From Paraniabella ginsengisoli (GTDB lineage: Bacteria > Bacteroidota > Bacteroidia > Chitinophagales > Chitinophagaceae): 64,000 nucleotides of DNA. This document shows positions 9,219 through 20,800 of the stretch, one piece after another. Under the pieces are notes generated by a model that was not told the DNA's origin, searched no databases, and was given only the letters and a program-made list of their open reading frames with translations. The stretch covers positions 248,001 through 312,000 of the forward strand of contig NZ_JAKWBL010000004.1 of assembly GCF_022513635.1 (NCBI RefSeq). The letters run 5' to 3'. The position numbers were made by a program, and so were the translations under genes. Positions within the stretch are counted from its first letter, which is position 1, and every line of letters begins with the position of its first letter.

Positions 9219-9319
9219 ATCCGGAAGCTTCGCATCCGGTTATTCATGTTTAGCTCCTTCGGAGCGCCCCTTCCTCCAAAACCATCTGTCAACCGTCATC
9301 TTTCATCTATCAACTCCAA

Positions 9320-10195
9320 CTACACCTTCGCCAGCAACAACGCCAGCAATACCACCGGCAAATACATATAACTTCCAAACATCACATTCCTTGCGCTTTT
9401 TACATCCATTTTATTATACAAAGTTGCACAACGCAAAATCATAAAAATATTGGCCACTATTACTAATCCAAGTGCAACAATTCCTTTTGTTCCGTTCGTA
9501 GTGCTTATTCCTGTAAAGAACGGCGCTACAGTAATCGGCACCAGCAAAAGCGAATAAACCAAAGTTTGCAATGCCGTAAATTTTGTCGGCCCCTTATCAC
9601 TCGGTAATAATTTAAAACCCGCTTCGCTGTAATCTTTATGCGCCACCCAGGCTATCGCCCAAAAATGAGGAAACTGCCATAAAAACTGAATACCAAACAT
9701 CACTGCACCGCCCAACCAATCAATATCCTGCCCCGGAACAAACCCGGCCACCCAGCCGATCAAACAAGGTAAAGCTCCGGGAACTGCACCAACCAACACC
9801 GCTATTGAATTGACCTTTTTCAACGGCGTATAAACGAAGGCGTATAAAAACAAACTAAATGCAGCAAGCAAGGCCGCCGTCCAGTTAAAATAATAGCCTA
9901 AAATAAATACACCAATTGCTCCGGTCAATATCGCAAATCCCCATCCCTGCTCCGGCGTAATACGCCCGCTGGCAATAGGCCTTTTTGCGGTACGTTTCAT
10001 CAACGCATCTGTATCCTTCTCCACAACCATATTGATGGTATTGGCGCTTCCTGTTACCAACATCCCACCTGCAAAGAGCAAAACGATCCGCCACCAGTCC
10101 ATCGACACATTGGGTACCAGCAGGTAACTAATTACGCTACTGAAAACCACCATTATACTTAAAGAGGGCTTTGTAAGTTGAATATAATCTTTCAT
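9320..10195 (-). CDS. ctaB: Protoheme IX farnesyltransferase (heme O synthase)
   Basis: A 291-residue UbiA-superfamily prenyltransferase that farnesylates heme b to heme O for the oxidase. Motif 1 is NTINMVVEKDTDALMKRT (Asp-rich Mg/pyrophosphate site), followed by RPIASGRI. A second Asp/aromatic region, FPHFWAIAWVAHKDYSEAGFKLLP, is typical of CyoE/CtaB. About nine hydrophobic helices are visible. The sequence is intact. Position between the subunit I and subunit III genes fits co-production with the oxidase. No ctaA (heme A synthase) is seen in this window. Confidence 0.95.
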   Translation of the reverse strand: MKDYIQLTKPSLSIMVVFSSVISYLLVPNVSMDWWRIVLLFAGGMLVTGSANTINMVVEKDTDALMKRTAKRPIASGRITPEQGWGFAILTGAIGVFILGYYFNWTAALLAAFSLFLYAFVYTPLKKVNSIAVLVGAVPGALPCLIGWVAGFVPGQDIDWLGGAVMFGIQFLWQFPHFWAIAWVAHKDYSEAGFKLLPSDKGPTKFTALQTLVYSLLLVPITVAPFFTGISTTNGTKGIVALGLVIVANIFMILRCATLYNKMDVKSARNVMFGSYMYLPVVLLALLLAKV

Positions 10196-10203
10196 ACCCG
10201 ATC

Positions 10204-10232
10204 CAGCCCCCTCTGGCTCCCCCGGAGGGGGA
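10204..10232. repeat. GC-rich palindromic repeat (family 1)
   Basis: CCCCCTCTGGCTCCCCCGGA followed by GGGGGAG forms a GC-rich inverted repeat in the ctaB/coxA spacer, close to the ctaB start codon. Confidence 0.55.
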
Positions 10233-10336
10233 GAGCAGCCGACGCACAGGCCTCACTTAAGTAAAATTTATTTCTATTTCTCAACATCACTTCTGTGCCA
10301 TAATAATTTTCCACACCTTTAAACGACCATCCTAAA

Positions 10337-10363
10337 GCCCCTCCTCTGGAGGGTTGGGGAGGC
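10337..10363. repeat. Palindromic repeat abutting the coxA stop codon
   Basis: On the minus strand the stop TAG (10366-10364) is followed at once by GCCTCCCCAACCCTCC AGA GGAGGGG. The palindrome CCCTCC/GGAGGG would form a stem-loop directly after the coding end. Confidence 0.7.
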
Positions 10364-12176
10364 CTAATGCGAACTTTCTTTTTCGCCTATCGGTTCAGTT
10401 TGAGGAATGAAATCCCTTCCATCTTTACCATAGTCGTAAGCCCAGCGATGAACTTCAGGAATTTCACCATCCCAGTTGCCATGTCCCGGATGAATAGGTG
10501 TAGTCCATTCCAGTGTTGTTGCACCCCATGGATTTAGTGTTCTTACCTTTCTTCCTTTATACATTGAATAAAAATAGTTGAACACAAACATCAGCTGCAC
10601 AGCAAATACCATCACAGTAACTACAGTGATCATTGCATCTAACCCGTGAAACTGGCCAAAACTTACCCAACTGCTTTTATCTAAATACCTTCTTGGCATA
10701 CCGGCAAATCCCTGGTAGTGCATAGGCCAGAATATAAGATAGGCACCAATAAGCGTCACCCAAAAGTGGATATAGCCTAAAGTGTTGTTCATATATCTTC
10801 CATACATTTTAGGGAACCAATGATAAATGCCACAGAACATACCAAAGAACGCAGAAACACCCATTACAATATGGAAGTGAGCGATCACAAACATGGTATC
10901 GTGCAAGTGAATATCAATAGTAGTTACCCAGGAAAATACCTGTTAAACCGCCAGAAATAAATAAACTTACAAAGCCAATGGCAAAAAGCATAGCTGGCGT
11001 AAACCTGATATTACCGCGCCACAAAGTAGTTATCCAGTTAAAAACTTTAATGGCTGAAGGTACCGCGATCAGTAACGTCAATAATACGAAAACGGATCCG
11101 AGGAATGGGTTAAGCCCTGTTACAAACATGTGGTGCGCCCAAACCAGGAAAGCCAGCACGCAAATGGCAAACAGAGAGAATACCATCGCCATATAACCAA
11201 ATATTGGCTTTCTTGAGTTTATTGACATTACTTCGGAAACGATACCCATTGTTGGCAGGATAATAATATATACCTCAGGGTGGCCAAGGAACCAGAATAA
11301 ATGCTGGAATAAGATGGCGCTACCGCCTTCATTCGATAATGCTTGTCCGGCAACATAGATATCGCTCAGATAGAAGCTTGTTCCCAAATGGCGATCGAAT
11401 AATAATAATATCAATCCTGAAAGTAAAACAGGGAAAGATAATACACCCAAGATCGCTGTAAATAATAACGCCCAGATAGTAAGCGGTACACGAGTCATCG
11501 ACATACCTTTTGTGCGCATATTAAGAATGGTAGCGATATAGTTCAAACCACCCAATAAAGAAGATACAACGAATAATGCCATTGCAATGATCCAGTAATC
11601 CATACCCGCTTTAGAACCTTCTGAAGCCTGGCCTAAAGCACTCAACGGCGGATAAATTGTCCAACCGCCTGAAGCAGGGCCGGTCTGAATAAATAAAGAA
11701 GAAACCATTACTATACTTGCTGCAAAGAAGAACCAGTAAGAAAGCATGTTCATCATTGGCGAGGCCATATCTCTTGCACCAATTTGCAATGGAATAAGTA
11801 AGTTAGCGAACGTACCGCTCAAACCTGCAGTTAAAACGAAGAATACTAACACGGTTCCGTGCATAGTTGTTAATGCGTAATAAAAGTCAGGCCTGATTCG
11901 TCCACCTTCCGCCCATCTTCCGAAAAACGTTTCCAGGATCGGAAAGCTTTCATCAGGAAAACCCAGTTGTAATCTGAAAAGAACCGAGAACAACCCTCCG
12001 ATGATCGCCCAAACAATACCTGTAATAAGGAATTGCTTCGCGATCATTTTGTGATCCATGCTGAAAATATACTTCGAAATAAAAGTTTCTTTGTGATGAG
12101 CATGCACATGATGGTGATCATCTGCATGATGGCCATGGCTTGCTGTTTCCTGGTGGGTATGTAAAGTATCGCTCAT
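10364..12176 (-). CDS. coxA: Cytochrome c oxidase subunit I (frameshifted)
   Basis: Catalytic subunit with the heme a and heme a3-CuB centre. A His-rich cytoplasmic N-terminus (HHADDHHHVHAHH) precedes twelve helices. Ligand blocks are visible: HGTVLVFFVL (low-spin heme His), WFLGHPEVYIIILP (CuB His and the His-Tyr cross-link Tyr), VWAHHMFVTG (CuB His pair) and HDTMFVIAHFHIVMG (heme His residues). The frame breaks near 10908-10916 between FLGNYY and DIHLHDT, inside a highly conserved helix, so a sequencing error is likely. Corrected length is about 601 residues. It is preceded by subunit II with a 35-base gap. Confidence 0.93.
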
Positions 12177-12211
12177 AAAAAATTTCCTCTTAATATATAA
12201 CTAAAGGTATA

Positions 12212-13291
12212 CTAATTATTATTTTGCTGTTGAATCGGGTGTTGCGGCGCTGTGCTGTCTACAGGCTTTGCTACAGAAGAATCGGCTGCGGCCGGTGCAT
12301 TTTGCTTTTCAACAACCGCTGTCTGGTACTGTGCTTTTTGACTGTAGAACCATTGATCATACTCTTCCTGCGTTTCAACAATAATTTCTCCACGCATGCC
12401 GGTATGGCCGGCGCCACACATCTGGTCGCAGGCAATTTCAAAAACGAAATTTTCTTTGCCTGTTTCCTTAATCATTTCTTTTGTTGTCTTAATTGGTGTA
12501 AACCACAAGGTCGTAGGCGTTCCCGGCACAGCATCCATTTTTAAACGGAAGTGAGGAAGACCTACACTATGAATCACATCTTTTGCGCCAATAACCAATT
12601 TCACCGGTTTGTTTACAACTAAATGTAACGGACCGCCCGAAACAATATCATCATGCGTAGCAACATCATCCCATATTAAACCCAATGTGTTGTCATTGCT
12701 TTCATCAATAAATTTATAATTCTTCTTTCCTAAAACTCCGTCTTTGCCCGGGTAGCGAAACTCCCATTTAAATTGGCTTCCTGTAATTTCAACTGTTGCT
12801 GCATTTTCCGGAGCCGCACCAGTAATCTGATACCAATATACCAATCCGAAAGAAATAAGAACGGTCAACACAATTGCCGGAACAACGGTCCAGATCATCT
12901 CCAGCTTATTGTTGTGTGGAAAATAATACGCTTTTCTATCTTCTTTTTCCTGATACTTAAATGAATACCAGAACAACAATACCTGCGTAACAACAAAAAC
13001 AACACCGGTAGCGATCAATGTGTATTTGATCATCCTGTCGATCTTGATACCATGATCAGATGCAGAACCACTCAAACCCAAGGTTTTGTCCGCAAGTGTA
13101 TGATGCGCCCAATACACACCAAAAAGGCCTACAATTAGGAATGCTAATAACAGAAATGCATTGATCCTGTTAGACTGCTTTCTTGTTCTTTCCTCCCCTT
13201 GTATTATTGATACAAATTCAGTAGCCCTTGCAATCTGAAAGGTGATAATGAACCCCAATAATAAAATCGCTATTAATAAAAAAGTATGCAT
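12212..13291 (-). CDS. coxB: Cytochrome c oxidase subunit II
   Basis: A 359-residue CuA subunit that receives electrons from cytochrome c or directly from ACIII. An N-terminal region with several hydrophobic helices (two extra ones before the usual hairpin at about residues 90-160) anchors the cupredoxin domain. CuA ligands are visible in HSVGLPHF, FEIACDQMCGAGHTGMRG (Cys-x3-Cys, His) and the closing Met. The C-terminus is an Ala/Pro/Gln-rich tail with no CxxCH, so it is not a fused caa3-type subunit and must rely on a separate cytochrome such as ActE or ActA. Intact. Confidence 0.92.
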   Translation of the reverse strand: MHTFLLIAILLLGFIITFQIARATEFVSIIQGEERTRKQSNRINAFLLLAFLIVGLFGVYWAHHTLADKTLGLSGSASDHGIKIDRMIKYTLIATGVVFVVTQVLLFWYSFKYQEKEDRKAYYFPHNNKLEMIWTVVPAIVLTVLISFGLVYWYQITGAAPENAATVEITGSQFKWEFRYPGKDGVLGKKNYKFIDESNDNTLGLIWDDVATHDDIVSGGPLHLVVNKPVKLVIGAKDVIHSVGLPHFRLKMDAVPGTPTTLWFTPIKTTKEMIKETGKENFVFEIACDQMCGAGHTGMRGEIIVETQEEYDQWFYSQKAQYQTAVVEKQNAPAAADSSVAKPVDSTAPQHPIQQQNNN

Positions 13292-13344
13292 ACGATGTAT
13301 TGTTCTGTTATTGTTTTATCTAAATCTTTTTGTTACCAGCTTAG

Positions 13345-13399
13345 GTGCTACTATCTTCTTTCTTGCGTCGCACTCTTGTACTGAAGAATATCTATCATC
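13345..13399. repeat. Dispersed repeat, family 2
   Basis: GTGCTACTATC followed by TTGCGTCGCACTCTTGTACT and CTATCATC, in the spacer between coxB and actF. The core matches the copies at 4312, 17793 and 31366. Confidence 0.65.
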
Positions 13400-13438
13400 T
13401 ATTATTACTCTTTCAAACACTTTTCAACTTGTCAACCA

Positions 13439-14697
13439 TTAAGTATGATGTATCACACTTTCTTTTGCAAATGGGTGATTTTCTACTGTTAACGGATATT
13501 TGCTTAAAGTGCGAGCCACCAATAACATAATCAATCCCACAAAGAATAAGGCGATTCCCATGTCAAAAGCAATAGACGGCACTTTATCAGGCGAAATTGC
13601 GGGGAAAACCATTTGGTAAAAATCCAACCAATGACCAAATAAAATCAGTATTGATACAAATGTTACAATAGTATAATTACGTTTAGAATCACGGCTCATA
13701 AAAATCAGGATCGGCCCTACAAAGTTGATGACCAACATGAACCAGAATATTCCTGAATACGGGCTTTGCCTGGCCGAGTTGCCAATTCTGTTCACAAAAT
13801 AGATCGTTTCCTCTGGTTGGTTACTATACCATATCAACATAAATTGAGAGAACCACAAGTACGTCCAAAAAATAGAAAATGCAAACATGAACTTACCAAG
13901 ATCATGCAAGTGTTCTTTATTTACAGCGGGTAATAATCCGTTGTTTTTCAGGAATACAACATAAAGCGTTATTAAAGCAATTCCGGCAACAAACGTACTG
14001 GCAAATGTGTACCAGCTATACATAGTGCTAAACCAGTGCGCATCTATGCTCATCAACCATAACCATGGTAGCGAAGACATAATAGTTAAAGCGAATACTA
14101 CAATATATAATGCTGCCATTACAGTATTATCCCAGGAAAATTTCTTTTTCTCTTCTACAGTCACCGGAGGTTGGTATCCAGACTGCGCGAACGCTGGCGC
14201 ATTTTCCAGCCTAAGAAAGACCAAAGTATTACAGTACCTAAAGTAACTGCTGTATAAAACCCTTTATTTAAAAATCCTTTTTTAAAGTTTAAGATTTTAT
14301 CATGAGCAACATGTTCAGTGTCTGTCCAGTGATAAATGGTATGATTGTCTCCAAATACGATTGACAAAAGGATAACAGCGGTAATGGTACCAACTACAGG
14401 CACTGCTGCTGAAACAGCTTCAGTAACCCGGGAGAAACCAATTTGAAATCCACCCCATGCTAAAGTAGTCGCACACATGAAGAACATAGCGGCATTTACC
14501 ACTAACAGAAAGTAAACGCTATTTTGTAACAGGCTTGCCCAAAAACGCGCATCGCTTTTGTGTAGTTCTTCTTCACTGCCTGCAGCACCATGCGTTGAAA
14601 TATATAATGCTATAGCTGCTATCAACCCAACACCCATTAACACATACGCAATCGTGTTGTATTTTTTGGTAGGTATAAATTTTTCTACTGTTGACAT
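13439..14697 (-). CDS. actF: Alternative complex III subunit ActF (frameshifted)
   Basis: Polytopic quinone-site-like subunit of the alternative complex III menaquinol:cytochrome c oxidoreductase, related to NrfD/ActC. The start at 14697 reads MSTVEKFIPTKKYNTIAYVLMG. About ten hydrophobic helices follow, with blocks typical of ActF (WASLLQNSVYFLLVVNAAMFF, SSLPWLWLMSIDAHWFSTMYSWY, YWSQFMLIWYSNQPEE-like). A frame break lies in the overlap at 14165-14224. Corrected length is about 419 residues. It sits between actE and subunit II, the usual order in Bacteroidota. Confidence 0.88.
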
Positions 14698-14727
14698 TCC
14701 TGATCTTTATTAAATAAGTTCAAATAA

Positions 14728-15427
14728 TTAATTCTTAGCCGTTGCTGTGCTATCTACTGCCGGAGCCGCTTCAGCCGGCGCCGCTTTCTTTGTTGTTTTG
14801 ACTTGATGTAAGCCACCACTTCCCAACGTTGCTTTGGTGTAAGCTGAGATGCATAGCTTCCCATTTGCCCTTTACCATAAGTAACAGAATAAAACATTGT
14901 TCCCGACGCCATTGCTATCATTTCGGCATCCATAAAGTTTTTAGGAGCAGCGGTAAATGGACCGTCGCCGCCTTTAAACAGTGGACCGTTACCATCTAAA
15001 GCAGCACCGTGGCAAACACCGCAATTGATCAAATAAAGTCTCTCGGCTTCTTTCATATTGATAGTAGCACCGCTATCCAAAGGATTTTTAAGGCTTGCAG
15101 ACTGAGCATAACCTAACGAATCATGCTTCAGGTCGAAATGAAAATCAAGGTCTTCTTCCCTGGAAACTGTGCCTTCAACCGGTAATCTGTTATAATATAT
15201 ATCTGAATCTTTCAGCTCCTGTGTAGGTGCGTAGGTTTCATATGCTTTACTATAATACATATCAGGCATATATGCTATACCAGGGTCTTTACCAGCGCCA
15301 CAACCCGCGGCCATCAAGCTTAGCATCACAACTGCTAAAGCCTCACCCCCAACCCCTCTCCTGAAGGAGAGGGAGATTTCAAGCCTCCCAAATTTGCTTT
15401 CTTCAAAAATTTTTTACATTTATTCAT
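14728..15427 (-). CDS. actE: Alternative complex III monoheme cytochrome c lipoprotein ActE (frameshifted)
   Basis: Periplasmic lipoprotein cytochrome that takes electrons from ActA. It contains one heme site, NCGVCHG, and a lipobox AVVMLSLMAAGC. The C-terminus is read in a second frame (one A missing near 14800), giving TTKKAAPAEAAPAVDSTATAKN and a stop at 14728. The start is uncertain. The uninterrupted frame begins inside the signal peptide, whereas the ATG at 15427 gives MNKCKKFLKKANLGGLK, then a palindromic repeat read as [10 protein letters not shown], then the hydrophobic core once one G is restored. That would place a repeat in the n-region of the signal peptide. Alternatively translation starts at the internal ATG near 15329. 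Confidence 0.82.
15340..15373. repeat. Palindromic repeat in the 5' end of actE
   Basis: GCCTCACCCCCAACCCCTCTCC, then TGAA, then GGAGAGGG. It has the same layout as the elements at 7636 and 10337 but is oriented oppositely to transcription. It overlaps the predicted signal-peptide coding region of actE. Confidence 0.75.
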
Positions 15428-15508
15428 AAAATAATGTCTGTTCATGTTTGTTCTTCTTCATTCTTGGTCGAGCATACTGTCAACCGTCATCTATCAACTG
15501 TCAACTTT

Positions 15509-16096
15509 TTAAACCTGTGGTACTTTTTTACCAAATCTTACCGTTTCTCTATCGTAGCGGCCAATCCACCAGTCTGCCTCACGATGCTGTATTTCTACAC
15601 CTTGTGCACCTACACTTTCCAAAAATGCAATAGCTTCTGCTTCGTTTGTTTTATCAGTGCACTCAATTGCCATTGTAAAAGTATCATCGGTACTGCGCAG
15701 GTTAAAGTGGTCTTTCTTTACGAAAGGAGCCAACTGGCATAACCAGCAAAAAGTAAGTACCATGCCTACGGCAGAAAATAATACTGTAAGCTCAAACATA
15801 ATAGGTATCCAGGCAGGTAGCGAAAAGAATGGCTTACCACCAAAGTTGATCTGCCAGTCAAATGCCAGCATCCAGGTAATAAACCCGATCGCGGTAGAAG
15901 TACCCGTTATACCATAAATAAAACCGGCAATATGAAGATCAGTATCCTTTAAGCCCATCACCTTATCCAAACCATGAATAGGAAAGGGCGTATACACATC
16001 GTGTATTTTGTATCCCGCACGGCGAACCTTTGTTACCGCCGGAAACAACACCTCTTCTTCGTAAAAATTACCTACAACAAATTTTTTAACGTTCAT
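15509..16096 (-). CDS. actD: Alternative complex III subunit ActD (DUF3341)
   Basis: A 195-residue membrane-anchored ACIII subunit of the DUF3341 family. The N-terminal soluble part contains KVRRAGYKIHDVYTPFPIHGLD, a hallmark of the family. Two hydrophobic helices follow (about residues 60-82 and 95-125), and a C-terminal domain carries the ferredoxin-like FTMAIECTDKTNEAEAIAFLESVGA. No redox cofactor is expected. Intact, and in canonical position between actC and actE. Confidence 0.92.
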   Translation of the reverse strand: MNVKKFVVGNFYEEEVLFPAVTKVRRAGYKIHDVYTPFPIHGLDKVMGLKDTDLHIAGFIYGITGTSTAIGFITWMLAFDWQINFGGKPFFSLPAWIPIMFELTVLFSAVGMVLTFCWLCQLAPFVKKDHFNLRSTDDTFTMAIECTDKTNEAEAIAFLESVGAQGVEIQHREADWWIGRYDRETVRFGKKVPQV

Positions 16097-16249
16097 ATAT
16101 TTTTTGTTACTGGTTTCAGGTTGCCAGTTACAGGTTTATGTAAAACTGTAATCTTCAACTTTTCAACCTTTTAACTATTTTCAACTTCTCAACTATCTTT
16201 CGGTTACAACTCATTAACAGCAACTTGCAACCGGTAACTTGCAACCTTA
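16097..16249. repeat. Short degenerate repeats in the actC-actD spacer
   Basis: The spacer is filled with short imperfect repeats of the form TTTTCAACTTCTCAACT and GTTACTGG/TTGCAACC, including an imperfect inverted pair at its two ends (GGTTGCCAGTTAC and GGTAACTTGCAACC). No coding potential is seen. Confidence 0.5.
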
Positions 16250-17699
16250 TTAATGATGATGGCTTTGTTCATGCTCAAAGGCATCGTAAGACTGCGTTTC
16301 TACTTTCGTCATATTCTCTTTGTATATATCGCCATTCTTTTTAAGGATATGTTTAATTTCCGCGATAGCAATAACAGGGAAGAATTTAGAGAACAGGAAA
16401 TAACATGTAAAAAACAAACCAAACGTACCCATGTAGAAACCGATCTCCCAAATTGTTGGCGTGTAATAAGTACTCCACGAACTTGGCAGGTAATCGCGAT
16501 AAATAGAAGTAACGATGATCACAAACCTTTCAAACCACATACCGATATTTACCAGAATACTCATAAAGAAGGTAACCAGAATATTACGCCTCATTTTGCG
16601 GAACCAGAATATCTGAGGAGAAAGTACGTTACAACCCATCATCAACCAATAGCTCCATCCGTAAGGGCTGTTCAGGTTTACACGGTTTTCTTTAAATGCG
16701 AACCACTCGTAAGGAGATGCACTATACCATGCAATGAACAACTCTGTCAGATAAGCAATACCCACAATAGAACCAGTCAGTACAATTACCTTATTCATCA
16801 CATCAATATGCTCCATGGTAATATATTCTTTCAGTCCTAACACTTTACGCGTGATCAATAATAGCGTCTGCACCATTGCAAAACCACTGAATACCGCACC
16901 CGCAACGAAGTAAGGAGGAAAGATCGTAGTGTGCCAACCGGAATTACCGATGTAGCAAAGTCAAAAGATACGATCGTGTGTACCGAAAGTACCAACGGTG
17001 TAGAAAGACCCGCCAACACCAGCGACAAAGCCTCATGCCTTTGCCAATGCTTTGTACTACCTGTCCATCCGAAAGAAGCCAGACCGTAGAAAAATTTGCT
17101 CCATTTCAATTTTGCGCGGTCACGAAGTGTAGCCAGATCCGGTAATAAACCCGAATACCAGAACAACAGCGAAACAGTAAAATAGGTAGAGATCGCAAAT
17201 ACATCCCAAAGCAAGGGTGAGTTAAAGTTCACCCACAATGGTCCACGTGTATTGGGGTAAGGCATTACAAAGAATGCGTTCCACACACGACCCATGTGCC
17301 ATATCGGAAACTGGCCCGCACACATTACCGCAAAAATCGTCATCGCCTCTGCCGCACGGTTTACACCAGTACGCCAGCCCTGGCGAAATAATAATAAGAT
17401 AGCAGAGATCAGCGTTCCCGCGTGCGACCAATACCCACCCACCATACGAAGTTGGTAATGTCCCAACCCCAGCCTATGGTTTTATTCAGGTTCCACTGGC
17501 CGGTACCATAAACCACATCCATATAAATGGACACAACACCAAAGCCCAATAAGCCCAGCGAGATGATAAAACCAACCCACCATAATTTGCCCGGTTTGGC
17601 TTCCACCGGACGACAAATGTCTTCCGTTACATCGTGGTAGGTTTTATTTCCTTCAACCAATGGCGCCCTGGCCTGCGATTCGTATCTGAGTAATGACAT
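16250..17699 (-). CDS. actC: Alternative complex III quinone-binding subunit ActC (NrfD family, frameshifted)
   Basis: Polytopic NrfD/PsrC-family subunit carrying the menaquinol site of ACIII. The start at 17699 ([21 protein letters not shown]) is followed by about ten helices. Family blocks include [46 protein letters not shown] and [21 protein letters not shown], with a His-rich tail at 16250. The gene is split in three, with breaks near 17420-17460 and 16860-16960. Corrected length is about 483 residues. It follows actB with a spacer holding two repeat elements. Confidence 0.9.
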
Positions 17700-17792
17700 A
17701 ATTATTTATAAAATCTAATAATTAAACTCTAATATCTAAATTCTAATATCTAAGTTCTAATCTTTGTTTGTTCATTTATTGTCCCAGCGTTG

Positions 17793-17847
17793 GTGCTACT
17801 ATCAGCAATCTTGCGTCGCACTCTTCAGCTTTTGTACTTCTATCATC
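17793..17847. repeat. Dispersed repeat, family 2
   Basis: GTGCTACTATCAGCAATC then TTGCGTCGCACTCTTCAGC then TTTGTACTTCTATCATC. This is the fullest copy of the family, located between actC and actB. Confidence 0.65.
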
Positions 17848-17851
17848 AGAT

Positions 17852-17888
17852 TCCCCAAAAGCCTTCCCTTTGGGAAGATTTAGATGGG
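17852..17888. repeat. Palindromic repeat abutting the actB stop codon
   Basis: On the minus strand the actB stop TAA is followed directly by CCCATCTAAATCTTCCC AAA GGGAAGG. The CTTCCC/GGGAAG stem would form right after the stop codon. Confidence 0.6.
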
Positions 17889-20800
17889 TTAATGATGCGC
17901 ACCTGCTGCCGCTTTTTCCTCGTGTTTTTCAGCACCGTGACCTGCTGCCCCGTGTCCACCTTCTGCTTCATGATGCTCATCTCCCTCAATAATTTCATCT
18001 GTGTTTCTAACTTTAGCCAGGTAGCTTACGCTAGGTAATACATGCAATTGCTCAAGCGAGTAAAACAAACGTTGAGGATTATTCAACCTGTCCTGGCTTA
18101 CACGTGTGGTTTTATCATTCACATTACCAAACACGATAGCATCTGCGTTACAAGCCTGCATACAAGCAGTTTTTGCTTCACCATCGCGCAATGGCCTGTT
18201 TTCTTTCTTCGCTTCCAACTTAGCATGCTGTGTACGCTGAATACAGAAAGAACATTTTTCCATCACACCTCTTGAACGTACTGTAACATCAGGGTTCAAC
18301 ACCATTCTTGATAATGGATCGTTCATTTGGAATACAACAGGATCCAGTTTACCAACAACTGTCTGATCCTGGTTATCAGGGAAGCTATCTGCACCAGTAT
18401 AATCCAGCCAGTTAAAGCGACGCACTTTAAACGGACAGTTATTAGCACAATATCTTGTACCGATACAACGGTTATAGGCCATTTGGTTAATACCTTCTTC
18501 ACTGTGGTTGGTTGCTGCTACCGGACAAACATTCTCGCAAGGAGCATTATCACAATGCTGACACATCATTGGCTGAAACACTACGCCTTTCAAATCATCA
18601 GGATTTTCTTCGTCGCTGATGAAATAACGATCGATGCGCAACCAATGCATATCGTGGTAACGAAGTACTTCGCTCTTACCAACAACAGGCACGTTATTTT
18701 CAATGTGACAAGCCACTACACATGCACCGCAACCAAAGCATGCGTTCATGTCCACGTTCATTCCCCACTTAAGTCCCGGCGCTTCATGCACGCCATATAA
18801 AGTAGCTTCTTTTCTAAAATCTCCGCTTGTTGCAGCAAAAGTTTCTACAAGATGCTCTCTCCATTCTTTAATTTCATTAGGCCTTTTCTTAAAAGTACCC
18901 AATGTTGTTTCTCTCAATACTTCAACACGTCCTTCGTAAGAATTATGTATTTGTGTTTGAGCGATCTTTTCTTTTCTTCCAGCATCAGTAACTGTAACAT
19001 TTGCATTTACAAAGTTTACAGTGTTACCATTAAATGAAGCGAAAGGAAAAGCATTGGCACCTACTCCACCGGCTGTGCGGCCCGTAAAGTCTGCACGACC
19101 ATAACCCATTGCCACCGCAATAGTGTTCGCATTCATGCCTGGCATAACCAAAATAGGTAATTCAATGCTGGCTTTGCCACTTTGTATTTTAATTACCGGT
19201 TTTTCAGGATAGTATTCATAATCAACATCCAATTCTATTCCTAATTCTTTGGCTTTTGCCATAGAAATAAGTGCGTAGTTGCCCCATGTTGCTCTTGTTA
19301 CCGGATCGGGTAATTCCTGTAACCAGGGATTTGTAGCGCCAATACCAGTTCCAACTCCTACATTTCTATAAATAACTAATTCATCTTTACCTCCTGCAGT
19401 TGTAGCCGCTAACGCAACTGCTGCAGTACCTGTTGCAGCACCCGAATAAGATCCACCAGCAGCACCTGCATTTTCTATAATGCCCGCCTGCAGCGCTTTA
19501 AGAAATTCAGTTTCGCCACCCAATTTTGCAGTCCAGAATTCTTTATGATAATCATGGTATTCTGTTGCATTGCCACTCCATTTTAACAATGTATCCTGGT
19601 AAGCTCTTGTTTTAAACAACGGATTAATAGTCGGCTGAATAAAACTTACGATACCGCTTTTTGGTTCAGCATCTCCCCAGCTTTCCAGGTAATGGTGTGT
19701 AGGTAAAATATATTTACACAACTGTGTAGTTTCGTCCATTCTGTCGGTGAACGATACAGATGTTTTAACTTTTTAAGTGCATTTGCAAACCTTGCTCCGT
19801 CAAAATAATCATAAGCAGGGTTTGCTCCGTGAATCAGGATCGCTGAAACCTGGCCACTTTCCATTTGCGCAAGCAAATCAGCAAAATCTTTATCAATTGC
19901 TTTTGAAGTATTGGAAGTTCTTGAAAAATCGATGGTTGACCCATAAGCTCCGATAGCTCCGTTAATTGCGTTTACAACAGTTTGCACATTTGCATCGTTG
20001 CTGCCACAAACAACCAGCCCGCGAGCGCCCGCTGCTTTAAGATCTGCAGCCGCTTTTGAAATACCGGCGCTCAATTTTGCATCCAATGCAGGAGCTGTAG
20101 CGCCTCCGCCAATTGCTGCTAATAAAGCTAAAGCAACAGCACCGGTTTGAGAAGGTCTATGCGAAAAACGCTCATCTGCATTAGAACCCGTCATACTTAA
20201 ATGACCTTCAAAATGATAATGCTTGTTCATTTTGGGGTTCTTCTCATCTATTTTACGGCCTTTGGCATAACCAGAAGCCTGCTCGATCGGGTTTAACCAG
20301 GTTCCCAGAAAATCGGCACCCAGACTGATGATTACATCAGCATTTTCAAACTTATAAGTTGGTAAACTTCTTCCAAATCCTGATGCTTCGTTAGCCAGTA
20401 ACATACCGCTATAACTAACAGTATCATACTGAACAAGGCGGATTTTTGGAAATTTTGAAATAATATCTAAAGTAGAAGGCGAAGTAATAGTATTTGAAAG
20501 CAAAACAATTTGACCTGCTACAGCTAATTCAGCACCAATCGTTTTATCTAAATGTTCGTAAGTGCTTTCTTCAAATTTATCTCCAGCCTTTCTTTGAGGA
20601 AAACGAAGGCGGTGCGTATCGTATAAATCTAAAACCGAAGCCTGAACCGCTGCAGAAGTACCTCCGTTTGTGAAGCTTGCTTTATCGTTACCTTCAATTT
20701 TGATAGGACGGCCATCTCTCACTTTTGCTAAAACAGGCACCACGTCTCCACCCTGCACATATGTAGTTGCGTAATATTTCGCTTCTCCTGGAACAATACT

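Noticed and set aside
16253-16840. 195-codon plus-strand frame antisense to actC
   Set aside because: The minus strand carries NrfD-family helices. The plus frame is rich in Arg/Thr/His with no recognisable domain.
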